Assembly (NCBI GenBank): GCA_009929615.1
Contig: SAAB01000001.1
Coordinates: 124,001-188,000 of the forward strand
Length of the DNA: 64,000 bases
Direction: 5' to 3'
Source of the DNA: Clostridia bacterium
Lineage (GTDB): Bacteria; Bacillota; Clostridia; Lachnospirales; Lachnospiraceae
Of this stretch, positions 28,615 to 37,874 are shown one piece after another (positions within the stretch are counted from its first letter, which is position 1; every line of letters starts with the position of its first letter). The notes below the pieces were generated by a model that was not told the DNA's origin, ran no database searches, and saw only the letters and a list, made by a program, of their open reading frames with translations. The position numbers and the translations under genes are program-made.

Positions 28615-30708
28615 ATGGCAAAAGAGTACAAGAGTTATTCGATGGAACTTGCAGGAAGAACCCTGCGTGTGGATATCGACAGAGTTGCTAAACAGGCAAA
28701 CGGCGCAGCATTTATGCATTATGGGGATACAGTTATCCTTTCCACTGCAACAGCTTCAGAAAAACCAAGAGATGGAATTGATTTCTTCCCTTTGAGTGTT
28801 GAATTTGAAGAAAAGATGTATTCCGTTGGAAAGATTCCTGGAGGTTTTAATAAAAGAGAGGGTAAAGCCAGTGAACATTCTGTATTGACTTCCCGTGTTA
28901 TTGACCGTCCAATGCGTCCTTTATTCCCAAAGGATTATAGAAATGATGTAACATTGAACAATCTGATTATGAGCGTTGATCCTGATGCGAATCCAGAAGT
29001 TGTAGCTATGCTTGGTTCTTCCATCGCTGTAGCTATTTCTGATATTCCTTTTGATGGTCCTATCGCTGCAACCCAGATGGGCCTCGTTGACGGAAAATTA
29101 GTTGTTAATCCAACTGCTGATGAAAAAGCAAATTCTGACATGGCTTTAACAGTTGCTTCAACTCGTGAAAAAGTTATTATGATTGAAGCTTCTGCAAATG
29201 AAGTTCCGGAAGATAAGATGACAGAAGCTATTTTTGCAGCTCATGAGATGAATCAGGAAGTTATCAAATTTATCGATACAATCGTTGCTGAATGCGGTAA
29301 AGAGAAACATAGCTATACAAGTTGTTCTGTACCAGAAGAATTATTTGCTGCTATTAAAGAAATCATTCCTCCGGCAGAGATGGAAGAAGCTGTATTTACG
29401 GATGAGAAACAGGTTCGTGATAAGAACATCCGTCAGATTAAAGACAGATTAGCAGAAGCTTTTGCTGATAACGAAGAATGGCTTGAATTAATTGGTGAGG
29501 CTGTATATCAGTATCAGAAAAAGACAGTTCGTAAGATGATTCTTAAAGATCATAAGCGTCCGGACGGCCGTGCATTGAACCAGATTCGTCCACTTGCAGC
29601 AGAAGTAGATTTACTTCCTAGAGTTCATGGATCTGCTATGTTCACTCGTGGACAAACTCAGATTTGTACCGTAACAACACTTGCTCCTTTATCTGAAGCA
29701 CAGCGTGTTGACGGACTTGATGCAGCAGTGACATCTAAACGTTATATGCATCATTATAATTTCCCGTCATACTCCGTTGGTGAGACAAAACCATCCAGAG
29801 GACCGGGACGTCGTGAAATCGGTCATGGAGCATTGGCAGAGAAAGCATTGCTTCCTGTACTTCCAAGTACTGAAGAATTCCCATATGCAATCCGTACCGT
29901 TTCTGAGACATTTGAATCGAATGGTTCAACTTCCCAGGCAAGTGTATGTGCATCAACAATGTCTCTGATGGCAGCTGGTGTACCGATTAAGAAACAGGTT
30001 GCCGGAATTTCTGCAGGCCTTGTGACTGGTGATACAGATGATGATTATGTTGTATTGACAGATATCCAGGGATTGGAAGATTTCTTTGGTGACATGGACT
30101 TTAAAGTAGCCGGTACACATGATGGTATTACAGCTATTCAGATGGATATTAAGATTCATGGTCTGACTCGTCCGATTATTGAAGAAGCTATCCGTCGCAC
30201 AAAAGAAGCCCGTGAATATATTATTAACGAAGTTCTTACTCCGGCGATTGCTGAACCTCGTAAAGAAGTTGGCGAGTACGCACCAAAGATTACTCAGATT
30301 ATGATTAATCCACAGAAGATTGGTGAAGTTGTTGGCGCTAAGGGTAAAGTAATCAACCAGATTATTGAAGAAACAGGCGTTAAAATTGACATCACTGATG
30401 ATGGAGCTGTTTCCATCTGCGGTTTAGAAAAAGACAACATCAACAAGGCAATCGAGATGATTGAGATGATTACTTCTGAATTCGAAGAAGGCAAGATTTA
30501 CGAAGGTAAAGTTGTAAGCATCAAAGATTTCGGTGCATTCCTTGAATTCGCTCCGGGTAAAGAAGGTATGGTTCATATCTCTAAATTGGATAGCAAACGT
30601 GTCAATAAAGTAGAAGACGTTTTATCCATGGGTGAAGTCATTAAGGTTAAATGCCTTGGAAAAGATAAAATGGGTCGTATCAGCTTCAGCAAAAAAGATG
30701 CTGAATAA
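28615..30708 (+). CDS. pnp: Polyribonucleotide nucleotidyltransferase (PNPase)
   Basis: Phosphorolytic 3'-5' exoribonuclease and polymerase, 697 aa, normal length. Two RNase PH domains (the second with MFTRGQTQICTVTTLAPL and GRREIGHGALAEKAL) flank a helical region; then a KH domain (INPQKIGEVVGAKGKVINQI, about residue 560) and an S1 domain (YEGKVVSIKDFGAFLEFAPG, about 620). The ATG at 28615 (MAKEYKSYS) is chosen because AAGGAG lies 8 bases before it; the ATG at 28609 would leave almost no spacing. The long leader hairpin suggests post-transcriptional control. A strong terminator follows. Confidence 0.96.
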   Translation: MAKEYKSYSMELAGRTLRVDIDRVAKQANGAAFMHYGDTVILSTATASEKPRDGIDFFPLSVEFEEKMYSVGKIPGGFNKREGKASEHSVLTSRVIDRPMRPLFPKDYRNDVTLNNLIMSVDPDANPEVVAMLGSSIAVAISDIPFDGPIAATQMGLVDGKLVVNPTADEKANSDMALTVASTREKVIMIEASANEVPEDKMTEAIFAAHEMNQEVIKFIDTIVAECGKEKHSYTSCSVPEELFAAIKEIIPPAEMEEAVFTDEKQVRDKNIRQIKDRLAEAFADNEEWLELIGEAVYQYQKKTVRKMILKDHKRPDGRALNQIRPLAAEVDLLPRVHGSAMFTRGQTQICTVTTLAPLSEAQRVDGLDAAVTSKRYMHHYNFPSYSVGETKPSRGPGRREIGHGALAEKALLPVLPSTEEFPYAIRTVSETFESNGSTSQASVCASTMSLMAAGVPIKKQVAGISAGLVTGDTDDDYVVLTDIQGLEDFFGDMDFKVAGTHDGITAIQMDIKIHGLTRPIIEEAIRRTKEAREYIINEVLTPAIAEPRKEVGEYAPKITQIMINPQKIGEVVGAKGKVINQIIEETGVKIDITDDGAVSICGLEKDNINKAIEMIEMITSEFEEGKIYEGKVVSIKDFGAFLEFAPGKEGMVHISKLDSKRVNKVEDVLSMGEVIKVKCLGKDKMGRISFSKKDAE

Positions 30709-30733
30709 GTAAAAGTATAGCCTTAGAGAGAAT

Positions 30734-30785
30734 CCGGCTGTTCTTAGAAAGTTTTTTGAGCTTTTTAGGACAGCCGGTTTTTTTT
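30734..30785 (+). terminator. Terminator after pnp
   Basis: CCGGCTGT (30734-30741) pairs with ACAGCCGG (30770-30777) and the stem continues inward imperfectly to about 30751/30761; a run of eight T follows. Confidence 0.9.
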
Positions 30786-30851
30786 ATGCGATGAGAGATT
30801 TCTTTGAATTCTTATTTATTGAAAATGTCGAAATTATCCAGATATATGCCC

Positions 30852-30880
30852 TTGTATATTGGATGATTTTACTGTAAAAT
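30852..30880 (+). promoter_or_regulatory. Promoter for the zinc-ribbon membrane protein
   Basis: TTGTAT at 30852-30857 and TAAAAT at 30875-30880, 17-base spacer, about 45 bases upstream of the ATG. Confidence 0.5.
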
Positions 30881-30924
30881 ATAGCTATATGAACAAATGG
30901 AGATAAAGAAGGTAGGCAGAATTA

Positions 30925-31965
30925 ATGAAAACACGAATATGTCCTTTATGCGATCAACCGATGAAAAAACCACATCATTGTGATAATTGTAATTCTTTCA
31001 TCTGGAAACCGAATTACATAGATATTCATTATAGTTCAGATGTAATGAGCGGAGATGACTGCTCCTATGATGCAATGCCTCATAAGTATGACTATCATGA
31101 TGATGGGACAGTGACGATGACGCCGGAGCAGCAAGAAGACTATGGAAGACCGGTGAAGCCGAAACGAAATTCTCGGGTGGATGAAGGTTATACACCGGCT
31201 GAAAACTATGCACCGAATGAAACTTTTGAACCTAAGAAGGTGAGAAAGCCCCGCAGCGGTAAGATGATAACGATTATTGTCGTAGTGCTTATTTTATTAA
31301 CGGTTCTGCCGGAGATTATTATGGGCATTGTCGGCGTAATACGTTCAGAAAACATGAATGATGAGAATCCTGGAATCATCTTTGACGGAGATGACGAGGA
31401 TGATTTGGATTTTGATTATGATAGTTCGTCGAATGAAAAGGAATTTACAGATGAGGAGGTGATTGCACAAGGAGAGGAATGTAATGGCAGCTACCACATG
31501 GATATCACGGCTGAAGAATTTTTCAAAGTGATGGAGCCTGCACTTGACAAACTGGATGTAGATACAGCAGATTATAATGAATCATCGAATAATCATGCTT
31601 ATATTTATGGCAGTACGACATCAACCTATTACGACACAGACCGGATGTATCAGTTAGATGATTCTGTCGGTTATTATTATGACGTCATATGGGATACGGT
31701 CAGCGGAAGGCTTCATGATGTGGGATTTAATGTTACCAGCAGAGATGGGACTGAAGCGTTTTTCGAAGCAACGATGGAGGCCCTGACAGGTGATGGAGAA
31801 AGTTTCATGGATGAATTCAAAAAGAACCGTGAAACAGCAGAAGAAGAGACCTATGTTTTTTATAACACAGATGAATATGAAGTATACATTAATTATACTG
31901 ACTATTCTGACGATGGTTCCGGGTCAGAAGTTTCATATTATATCTCAATTACCCAAGCTATGTAA
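30925..31965 (+). CDS. Zinc-ribbon, single-pass membrane protein of unknown function
   Basis: 346 aa, not assigned to a family. Residues 6-22 form a zinc ribbon (C6-X2-C9-X9-C19-X2-C22). A polar, low-complexity linker follows to about 110, ending in basic KKVRKPRSGK, then one transmembrane helix at about 114-139, a very acidic stretch (about 142-175, with DGDDEDDLDFDYD) and a C-terminal domain of about 165 residues rich in Tyr and Asp on the opposite side. The topology predicted by the positive-inside rule is zinc ribbon inside, C-terminal domain outside. It is a single-gene unit between pnp and nifJ. A sensor or envelope function is possible but unsupported. Confidence 0.7.
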   Translation: MKTRICPLCDQPMKKPHHCDNCNSFIWKPNYIDIHYSSDVMSGDDCSYDAMPHKYDYHDDGTVTMTPEQQEDYGRPVKPKRNSRVDEGYTPAENYAPNETFEPKKVRKPRSGKMITIIVVVLILLTVLPEIIMGIVGVIRSENMNDENPGIIFDGDDEDDLDFDYDSSSNEKEFTDEEVIAQGEECNGSYHMDITAEEFFKVMEPALDKLDVDTADYNESSNNHAYIYGSTTSTYYDTDRMYQLDDSVGYYYDVIWDTVSGRLHDVGFNVTSRDGTEAFFEATMEALTGDGESFMDEFKKNRETAEEETYVFYNTDEYEVYINYTDYSDDGSGSEVSYYISITQAM

Positions 31966-32034
31966 ATTGATTTTGGGATTGTCTTGAAATATGAACAATT
32001 TTTCCACGTCTATTCCTTGACTTGATTGTTCAAC

Positions 32035-32063
32035 TTGTATTAAAATAACTATTGGAATATAAT
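32035..32063 (+). promoter_or_regulatory. Promoter for nifJ
   Basis: TTGTAT at 32035-32040, 17-base spacer, TATAAT at 32058-32063. An inverted repeat covers the -10 and start region (see next entry). Confidence 0.65.
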
Positions 32064-32077
32064 GCGTACAGCATTAT
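32059..32077. promoter_or_regulatory. Inverted repeat on the nifJ -10/start region
   Basis: ATAATGC (32059-32065), 5-base spacer, GCATTAT (32071-32077). It overlaps the -10 box, where a repressor would block polymerase. A second inverted pair, GAACAAT (31993-31999) and ATTGTTC (32025-32031), lies just upstream of the -35. Neither matches the Rex consensus TTGTTAA-N4-TTAACAA. Confidence 0.45.
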
Positions 32078-32112
32078 TATATGCTACACAAATGAAAGGA
32101 GATTTTTTCAAA

Positions 32113-35100
32113 ATGGCAAAAGTTATGAAAACTATGGATGGTAACACTGCAGCTGCATGGACTTCTTATGCGTTTACTGAAGTTGCTGGTATCTTCCCAA
32201 TCACACCATCCTCACCAATGGCCGAAGTTACAGACGAATGGGCTGCAAACGGCAGAAAGAATATTTTCGGACAGACTGTAAAAGTTGTAGAGATGCAGTC
32301 CGAGGGAGGAGCTTCCGGTACAGTACACGGTTCTCTTTCAACAGGTGCTTTAACAACAACTTACACAGCTTCTCAGGGTCTTCTTCTTATGATCCCGAAT
32401 ATGTACAAAATTGCCGGCGAGATGCTTCCTAGTGTATTCCATGTAAGTGCCAGAGCTTTGGCAACACATGCATTGAATATCTTCGGTGACCACACAGACG
32501 TTATGGCTTGTCGTCAGACAGGTTTCGCTATGCTGTGTTCAAGCTCCGTTCAGGAAGTTATGGACCTTGCTGCAGTAGCACATCTTGCTGCTCTTAAAGG
32601 CCGTGTACCATTCCTTCATTTCTTTGATGGTTTCCGTACATCTCATGAAATTCAGAAAGTTGAATGTACAGACTATGATGAATTAGCTAAGTTAGTTGAT
32701 TACGATGCACTTGCTGAATTCAGAAAAGCATCCCTGAATCCGGAACATCCAGTAGTAAGAGGTACAGCACAGAACCCAGATATCTTCATGCAGGGTTGTG
32801 AAGCTCGTAACCGTTTCTACGATGCTCTTCCAGAAATCGTTGAAGAATACATGGAAAAAGTCAGCACTATGACTGGCCGTGATTACAAATTATTCAACTA
32901 CTATGGCGATCCTCAGGCTGACAGAGTTATTGTTGCTATGGGCTCCATCTGTGATGCAGCTGAAGAAACAATCGACTACTTAATGGCTAAGGGCGAAAAA
33001 GTTGGTATGGTTCAGATTCATCTGTACAGACCATTTAAAGAAGAAGCATTCCTTGCAGCTATCCCTGCAACAGCTACTAAAATTGCTGTACTTGACAGAG
33101 ATAAAGAGAATGGTGCTATCGGTGAACCAGTATATCTGGATACATTGGGCGCATTCTACAGAGCTGGAAAACAGGCTACAGTTGTTGGCGGACGTTACGG
33201 TCTTGGTTCTAAAGACGTTACTCCTTCACAGATTATTTCTGTATTCGAAAACCTGAAACTTGAAGCTCCAAAGAATAACTTCACAATGGGTATCATCGAT
33301 GATGTTACTAATCTGTCACTTCCACTTATTCCAGAAGTTGATGTTGCTGGCGAAGGCACAACAAGCTGTAAATTCTGGGGACTTGGTGCAGATGGTACTG
33401 TTGGTGCTAACAAGAACTCCATCAAGATCATTGGTGACCATACAGACATGTATGCTCAGGCATATTTCCACTATGATTCCAAAAAATCCGGTGGTGTTAC
33501 ACAGTCTCATTTACGTTTTGGTAAAAAACCAATCCGTTCTACATACCTTGTTAAGACAGCTGACTTTGTCGCTTGTCATAACGAAGCATACATCAACCTC
33601 TATGATATGTTAGATGATATCAAAGAAGGCGGTACATTCCTGTTTAATACAGAATGGGCTCCTGAAGAGCTTGATGCTAACTTACCAGCAAACGTTAAGA
33701 GAGCACTTGCTAAGAAAAACGTTAAGTTCTACACAATCAACGCTACAAAGATTGCAAGAGAACTTGGTCTTGGTAATCGTACAAACTCTGTACTTCAGGC
33801 TGCATTCTTCAAATTGGCAAACATTATTCCAATCGACGATGCAGTTAAATACATGAAAGAAGCAATCGTTAAATCCTATGGTAAAAAGGGTGAAGCTATC
33901 GTTAACATGAACTACGCAGCAGTAGATGCTGGTGTTGATGGTGCGGTAGAAGTTAAAGTTCCAGCTGAATGGGCTAACGCTGAAGACGTTGCTGCAACTA
34001 ATGTAAGAGAAGTTCCAGAATTCGTTAAGAATATTGTTCAGCCTATGAACGCTTGTAAAGGTGATGATCTTCCAGTTAGTATGTATCTTGGAAGAGAAGA
34101 TGGACATTTTGAATTAGGAACAGCAGCATACGAAAAACGTGGTGTTGCATCTATGGTTCCAGCATGGGATGCTTCTAAATGTATCCAGTGTAACCAGTGT
34201 TCTTATGTATGTCCTCATGCAACAATCCGTCCAGTTCTTTTAACAGCTGAAGAGAATGCAGCAGCACCTGCTGGATTTGGCGCAGTAGCTGGTAAAGGTA
34301 AAGGCGTTGATCAGTTCATGTTCAAGATGCAGGTATCTCCACTTGACTGTCTTGGATGTGGAAGCTGTGTAAATGTTTGTCCTTCTAAGGAAAAAGCATT
34401 AACAATGGTTCCATCTCATGATGCAGAAGCAGAAGCAGCTAACTGGGATTATGCAATGACAGTATCCAAGAAAGAAAATCCATTGGATAAATATACTGTT
34501 AAAGGCAGCCAGTTCGAACAGCCATTACTTGAGTTCTCCGGAGCTTGTGCAGGTTGTGGTGAAACACCTTATGCAAAATTAATCACACAGTTATTTGGTG
34601 ATCGTATGTATGTAGCTAATGCTACTGGATGTTCCTCTATCTGGGGTGCTTCCACACCATCTATGCCTTATACAACAAACGAAAAAGGACAGGGCCCTGC
34701 ATGGAGCAACTCCTTATTCGAAGATAATGCTGAATTTGGTTTAGGTATGTTTATCGGCCAGAAACAGCGTAGAGAAGGTCTTCGCGACACAGTTAAAGCT
34801 GCAGCAGAAAAAGCTACGGGCTCTGTAAAAGATGCTATGGAAGCTTGGCTTGCAACTATGAACGATGGCGAAGCATCTAAAGCTACATCTGCAGCATTAT
34901 TAGCAGCTGTTAAAGATTGCAAGTGTGATGGCGAAGTTAAAGCTGCATGCGAAACAATCGAAGCAAATGCTGACTTGCTCGTTAAGAAATCACAGTGGAT
35001 CTTCGGTGGTGACGGATGGGCATACGATATCGGATACGGCGGCTTAGACCATGTTTTAGCTTCCGGCGAAGATGTTAATGTATTCGTTTACGATACAGAA

Positions 35101-35637
35101 GTTTACTCTAATACAGGTGGTCAGGCTTCTAAATCTACACCAATGGGTGCTGTTGCTAAATTCGAAGCTTCCGGTAAGAAACAGAAGAAGAAAGACCTTG
35201 GTATGATGGCTGTTGCTTACGGTTATGTATATGTAGCAGAAGTTGCTATGGGTGCAAACCAGGCTCAGTTAGTTAAAGCTTTGAAAGAAGCTGAAAGCTA
35301 TCCAGGTCCATCCTTAATCATTGGTTATGCTCCATGTATCAACCATGGTATTAAAGGTGGTATGAGCGGTGCTCAGACAAGAATCAAAGAAGCTGTTGCT
35401 TGTGGATACTGGCATATGTGGAGATTCAACCCAATGCTTAAAGCAGAAGGAAAGAATCCATTTATCCTTGATTCCACTAAAGAGCCTACAGGAAGCTTCA
35501 GAGACTTCATCCTGAGCGAAGTTCGTTATTCTTCCTTACAGAGAACATTCCCAGAAATCGCTGAAGAAATGTTCCAGAAGAACGAAGCTGACGCTAAAGA
35601 AAGACTTGCTGGCTATATCAAAATGGCTGCTGAATAA
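32113..35637 (+). CDS. nifJ: Pyruvate:ferredoxin (flavodoxin) oxidoreductase
   Basis: Oxidises pyruvate to acetyl-CoA and CO2, reducing ferredoxin; the central step of fermentation in anaerobes. 1174 aa, typical homodimeric PFOR. Domain order: TPP-pyrimidine domain (start MKTMDGNTAAAWTSYAFTEV), transketolase C-like domain, EKR linker, ferredoxin domain with CIQCNQCSYVCP and CLGCGSCVNVCP, then the TPP-binding domain with CAGCGETPYAKL and GDGWAYDIGYGGLDH. The start is taken at 32113 (MAKVMKTMDG) with AAAGGAG upstream; a start 17 codons earlier would add a non-conserved tail. Codon use is strongly biased (GCT, GTT, AAA, CCA), as expected for a highly expressed gene. Monocistronic with its own promoter and terminator. 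Confidence 0.96.
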   Translation: MAKVMKTMDGNTAAAWTSYAFTEVAGIFPITPSSPMAEVTDEWAANGRKNIFGQTVKVVEMQSEGGASGTVHGSLSTGALTTTYTASQGLLLMIPNMYKIAGEMLPSVFHVSARALATHALNIFGDHTDVMACRQTGFAMLCSSSVQEVMDLAAVAHLAALKGRVPFLHFFDGFRTSHEIQKVECTDYDELAKLVDYDALAEFRKASLNPEHPVVRGTAQNPDIFMQGCEARNRFYDALPEIVEEYMEKVSTMTGRDYKLFNYYGDPQADRVIVAMGSICDAAEETIDYLMAKGEKVGMVQIHLYRPFKEEAFLAAIPATATKIAVLDRDKENGAIGEPVYLDTLGAFYRAGKQATVVGGRYGLGSKDVTPSQIISVFENLKLEAPKNNFTMGIIDDVTNLSLPLIPEVDVAGEGTTSCKFWGLGADGTVGANKNSIKIIGDHTDMYAQAYFHYDSKKSGGVTQSHLRFGKKPIRSTYLVKTADFVACHNEAYINLYDMLDDIKEGGTFLFNTEWAPEELDANLPANVKRALAKKNVKFYTINATKIARELGLGNRTNSVLQAAFFKLANIIPIDDAVKYMKEAIVKSYGKKGEAIVNMNYAAVDAGVDGAVEVKVPAEWANAEDVAATNVREVPEFVKNIVQPMNACKGDDLPVSMYLGREDGHFELGTAAYEKRGVASMVPAWDASKCIQCNQCSYVCPHATIRPVLLTAEENAAAPAGFGAVAGKGKGVDQFMFKMQVSPLDCLGCGSCVNVCPSKEKALTMVPSHDAEAEAANWDYAMTVSKKENPLDKYTVKGSQFEQPLLEFSGACAGCGETPYAKLITQLFGDRMYVANATGCSSIWGASTPSMPYTTNEKGQGPAWSNSLFEDNAEFGLGMFIGQKQRREGLRDTVKAAAEKATGSVKDAMEAWLATMNDGEASKATSAALLAAVKDCKCDGEVKAACETIEANADLLVKKSQWIFGGDGWAYDIGYGGLDHVLASGEDVNVFVYDTEVYSNTGGQASKSTPMGAVAKFEASGKKQKKKDLGMMAVAYGYVYVAEVAMGANQAQLVKALKEAESYPGPSLIIGYAPCINHGIKGGMSGAQTRIKEAVACGYWHMWRFNPMLKAEGKNPFILDSTKEPTGSFRDFILSEVRYSSLQRTFPEIAEEMFQKNEADAKERLAGYIKMAAE

Positions 35638-35675
35638 TTCAATAGTTATTTAGATATACGTGGTTAAATAAAAGA

Positions 35676-35707
35676 GACACCGTCTGGTTTTCCAGACGGT
35701 GTCTTTT
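35676..35707 (+). terminator. Terminator after nifJ
   Basis: Perfect 12-bp stem GACACCGTCTGG / CCAGACGGTGTC with a TTTT loop, followed by TTTT. The plus-strand A-run before it means it may also stop the convergent lipoprotein transcript. Confidence 0.9.
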
Positions 35708-35724
35708 GTTGTTAAAGGCAGTTG

Positions 35725-36105
35725 TTATTGACCGCTTTCGGCGGATTCGCTTTCAAACCCATTAATACCGGGCATAGCTGCTTTTTCCTGGTCAAATATG
35801 GATTTTTCTGAATTATCTTTGTCTCTTAAATAAGCCCCCATGAGTTTATCTTCGCGGTACCGAAGGATAGCAGTTGTGCCGTCAGCCAGACTGTAGACTT
35901 CAATATTTTCATGTTCAGCCAGACTTTTGTCGCTTGTGCCGAGTAAATCTTCAATATCGGTCCGTGCCATTCCGGAATATAAGCCCTGAACATGTTCTGA
36001 GGTCAGGTCGGTCCGTGCCTGTGTGCCGGCAGTATCCGCCTTTCCACAGCCAGTGAGAAGAAATATGGTAAGGAATGAGAGAAAAATGAAAAGTTCTTTT
36101 TTCAT
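35725..36105 (-). CDS. Small lipoprotein with SmpA/BamE-like repeat
   Basis: 126 aa. The N-terminus KKELFIFLSFLTIFLLTGC is a lipoprotein signal peptide with lipobox LTGC, cysteine at residue 20, so it should be lipid-anchored on the outer face of the membrane. The body contains GLYSGMARTDIEDLLGTSD and a beta-rich stretch, resembling the short SmpA/OmlA (BamE-like) fold found in many Firmicute lipoproteins of unknown role. AGGAGG precedes the ATG. It is monocistronic, convergent with nifJ. Confidence 0.75.
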   Translation of the reverse strand: MKKELFIFLSFLTIFLLTGCGKADTAGTQARTDLTSEHVQGLYSGMARTDIEDLLGTSDKSLAEHENIEVYSLADGTTAILRYREDKLMGAYLRDKDNSEKSIFDQEKAAMPGINGFESESAESGQ

Positions 36106-36161
36106 AAAAGTACCTCCTGAATTAGATTAAAAGATAGTACTAGTATGGACTTTTACAAAAA

Positions 36162-36205
36162 AAATATGAGTGTCTTTATTTTTTATAACAAAGACACTCA
36201 TATTT
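36162..36205 (-). terminator. Terminator after the DUF1846 gene
   Basis: Perfect 16-bp arms (36162-36177 and 36190-36205) with a 12-base loop. On the minus strand the stem begins directly after the TAA of the DUF1846 gene and is followed by a run of eight T. Confidence 0.9.
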
Positions 36206-37714
36206 TTAGTTATAGGACAAACTATCTGATGGATAGAATGGGTCACAGGTGACATCGATACCAAGTTTTCGAAGAGTCTGCTCATCGTTTCGGGTCAGCA
36301 TAATCGTTGAGTGGGCCTGAAGACCACGAAGCTTGCTGAGACTCTCCATAGCAACCTGAGCAACGGGATTCGTCACAGCACTGATACTCAAAGCAATTAA
36401 AATTTCTTCGCTGTTCAGTGCAGAATATTTATTATGAAGATGGTCTTTCTTCAAATGAATCATAGGTTCTAAAATATTATGGGAGATTAGTGGAATTTCG
36501 TCAGCAATGCCGGATAAGGATTTGATGGCATTTAAAATCATAGCACTGCAGGCTCCCATGAGTTCGGATTTGCGTCCGGTAATAATCGGACCATTTTCTG
36601 GCAATTGAATCGATGTTACAGAGCATATATCATTATTAATGAGGATGCCTTTGTACTTATCCGCTAATTCCCTGGCAGGTGTGACAACGGAACGGTCTTC
36701 TTGCTTTAAACCCATATTTTCCATAATCAAATTCATGCGCTGCATAACATCTTCGTTAATCAGACCTTTTTTATAATCACAGACGGTTTTGAAATAACGT
36801 CGGATGATTTCCTGCCTTGAAGCTTCCTGAACAATATCGTCATTGATAATACCGAATCCAATGCGGTTAACGCCCATATCTGTTGGCGATTTATAAACAG
36901 AAGGCATATTTGTGATACGTTCAATAATGCGGCGGACAACAGGGAACATCTCCAAATCACGATTGTAGTTAACGGCAGTTACACCATAAACATCAAGGTG
37001 GAAGGAGTCTATCATATTCACATCTTTTAAATCGACGGTAGCAGCTTCATAGGCTACATTCAGAGGATGCTTCAGAGGAACGTTCCACACAGGAAATGTT
37101 TCAAACTTAGAGTAGCCGGCAAATTTCCCAAGGCGATGCTCGTGATAAAGCTGGTTAAGGCAGGTGGCTAATTTACCGCTGCCTGGGCCGGGTGCAGTAA
37201 CAACGACAATCGGCTTGGTTGTTGTGATATATGGATTACGTCCATAGCCTTCGGCACTTACAATGGTATCCACATCCGTCGGATAGCCGGGAATAGCTTC
37301 ATGTGTGTAGACTTTGATATTACGGCGTTCTAATTTGTTAATAAAAACAGTTGTTGCCGGCTGGCCGCTGAAACGGGTAATAACAACACTGTTGACCTCT
37401 AATCCGTATTCACGCAGGTCATCAATGAGACGAAGAACATCCATATCATAAGTGATTCCAAAATCTCCACGGATTTTATTACGTTCAATGTCTCCGGCAT
37501 AGACGCAGATTATAATTTCCGACTGGTCCTTTAACTGCTGAAGTAATTTGATTTTTGCATTTTCATCAAATCCCGGAAGAACTCGTTTGGCATGCAGGTC
37601 GGAAATGAGCTTTCCACCAAATTCCAGATAGAGTTTGTCATAATTGTTGACGCGTTCCAGAATATATTTGGATTGTTCGGAAATATATTTTTCCGGGTCA
37701 AATCCCTTTTTCAT
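36206..37714 (-). CDS. DUF1846 (UPF0371) family protein
   Basis: 502 aa, full length for this widely conserved Firmicute family of unknown function. The N-terminus [20 protein letters not shown] is diagnostic. A Walker A-like glycine-rich loop, [11 protein letters not shown], lies at about residues 174-184, suggesting nucleotide binding in the middle domain. The C-terminal third has [20 protein letters not shown]. No membrane segments. The start at 37714 follows GGGGGAT; a start 11 codons upstream is in frame but lies before the ribosome-binding site. Monocistronic, with promoter TTGTAT-18-TATACT upstream. Confidence 0.88.
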   Translation of the reverse strand: MKKGFDPEKYISEQSKYILERVNNYDKLYLEFGGKLISDLHAKRVLPGFDENAKIKLLQQLKDQSEIIICVYAGDIERNKIRGDFGITYDMDVLRLIDDLREYGLEVNSVVITRFSGQPATTVFINKLERRNIKVYTHEAIPGYPTDVDTIVSAEGYGRNPYITTTKPIVVVTAPGPGSGKLATCLNQLYHEHRLGKFAGYSKFETFPVWNVPLKHPLNVAYEAATVDLKDVNMIDSFHLDVYGVTAVNYNRDLEMFPVVRRIIERITNMPSVYKSPTDMGVNRIGFGIINDDIVQEASRQEIIRRYFKTVCDYKKGLINEDVMQRMNLIMENMGLKQEDRSVVTPARELADKYKGILINNDICSVTSIQLPENGPIITGRKSELMGACSAMILNAIKSLSGIADEIPLISHNILEPMIHLKKDHLHNKYSALNSEEILIALSISAVTNPVAQVAMESLSKLRGLQAHSTIMLTRNDEQTLRKLGIDVTCDPFYPSDSLSYN

Positions 37715-37755
37715 AAGTTTATCCCCCTGTATGTAAAAAATTAACATTCAAAAAC

Positions 37756-37785
37756 AGTATATCATAAAGGACACCCGGTATACAA
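37756..37785 (-). promoter_or_regulatory. Promoter for the DUF1846 gene
   Basis: On the minus strand TTGTAT (37785-37780) and TATACT (37761-37756), 18-base spacer, about 40 bases before the ATG. Confidence 0.5.
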
Positions 37786-37874
37786 TTCGGACTTGGTAAA
37801 ATTCTACTGTTATTTTAAGGAAATTTATAGTATACTTTTATGCTATAAGGAAATTAGATAATTGAGGTATAAGA

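Noticed and set aside
33682-34107. A 141-codon open frame antisense to nifJ
   Set aside because: Shadow of a strongly codon-biased gene; no translation signals.
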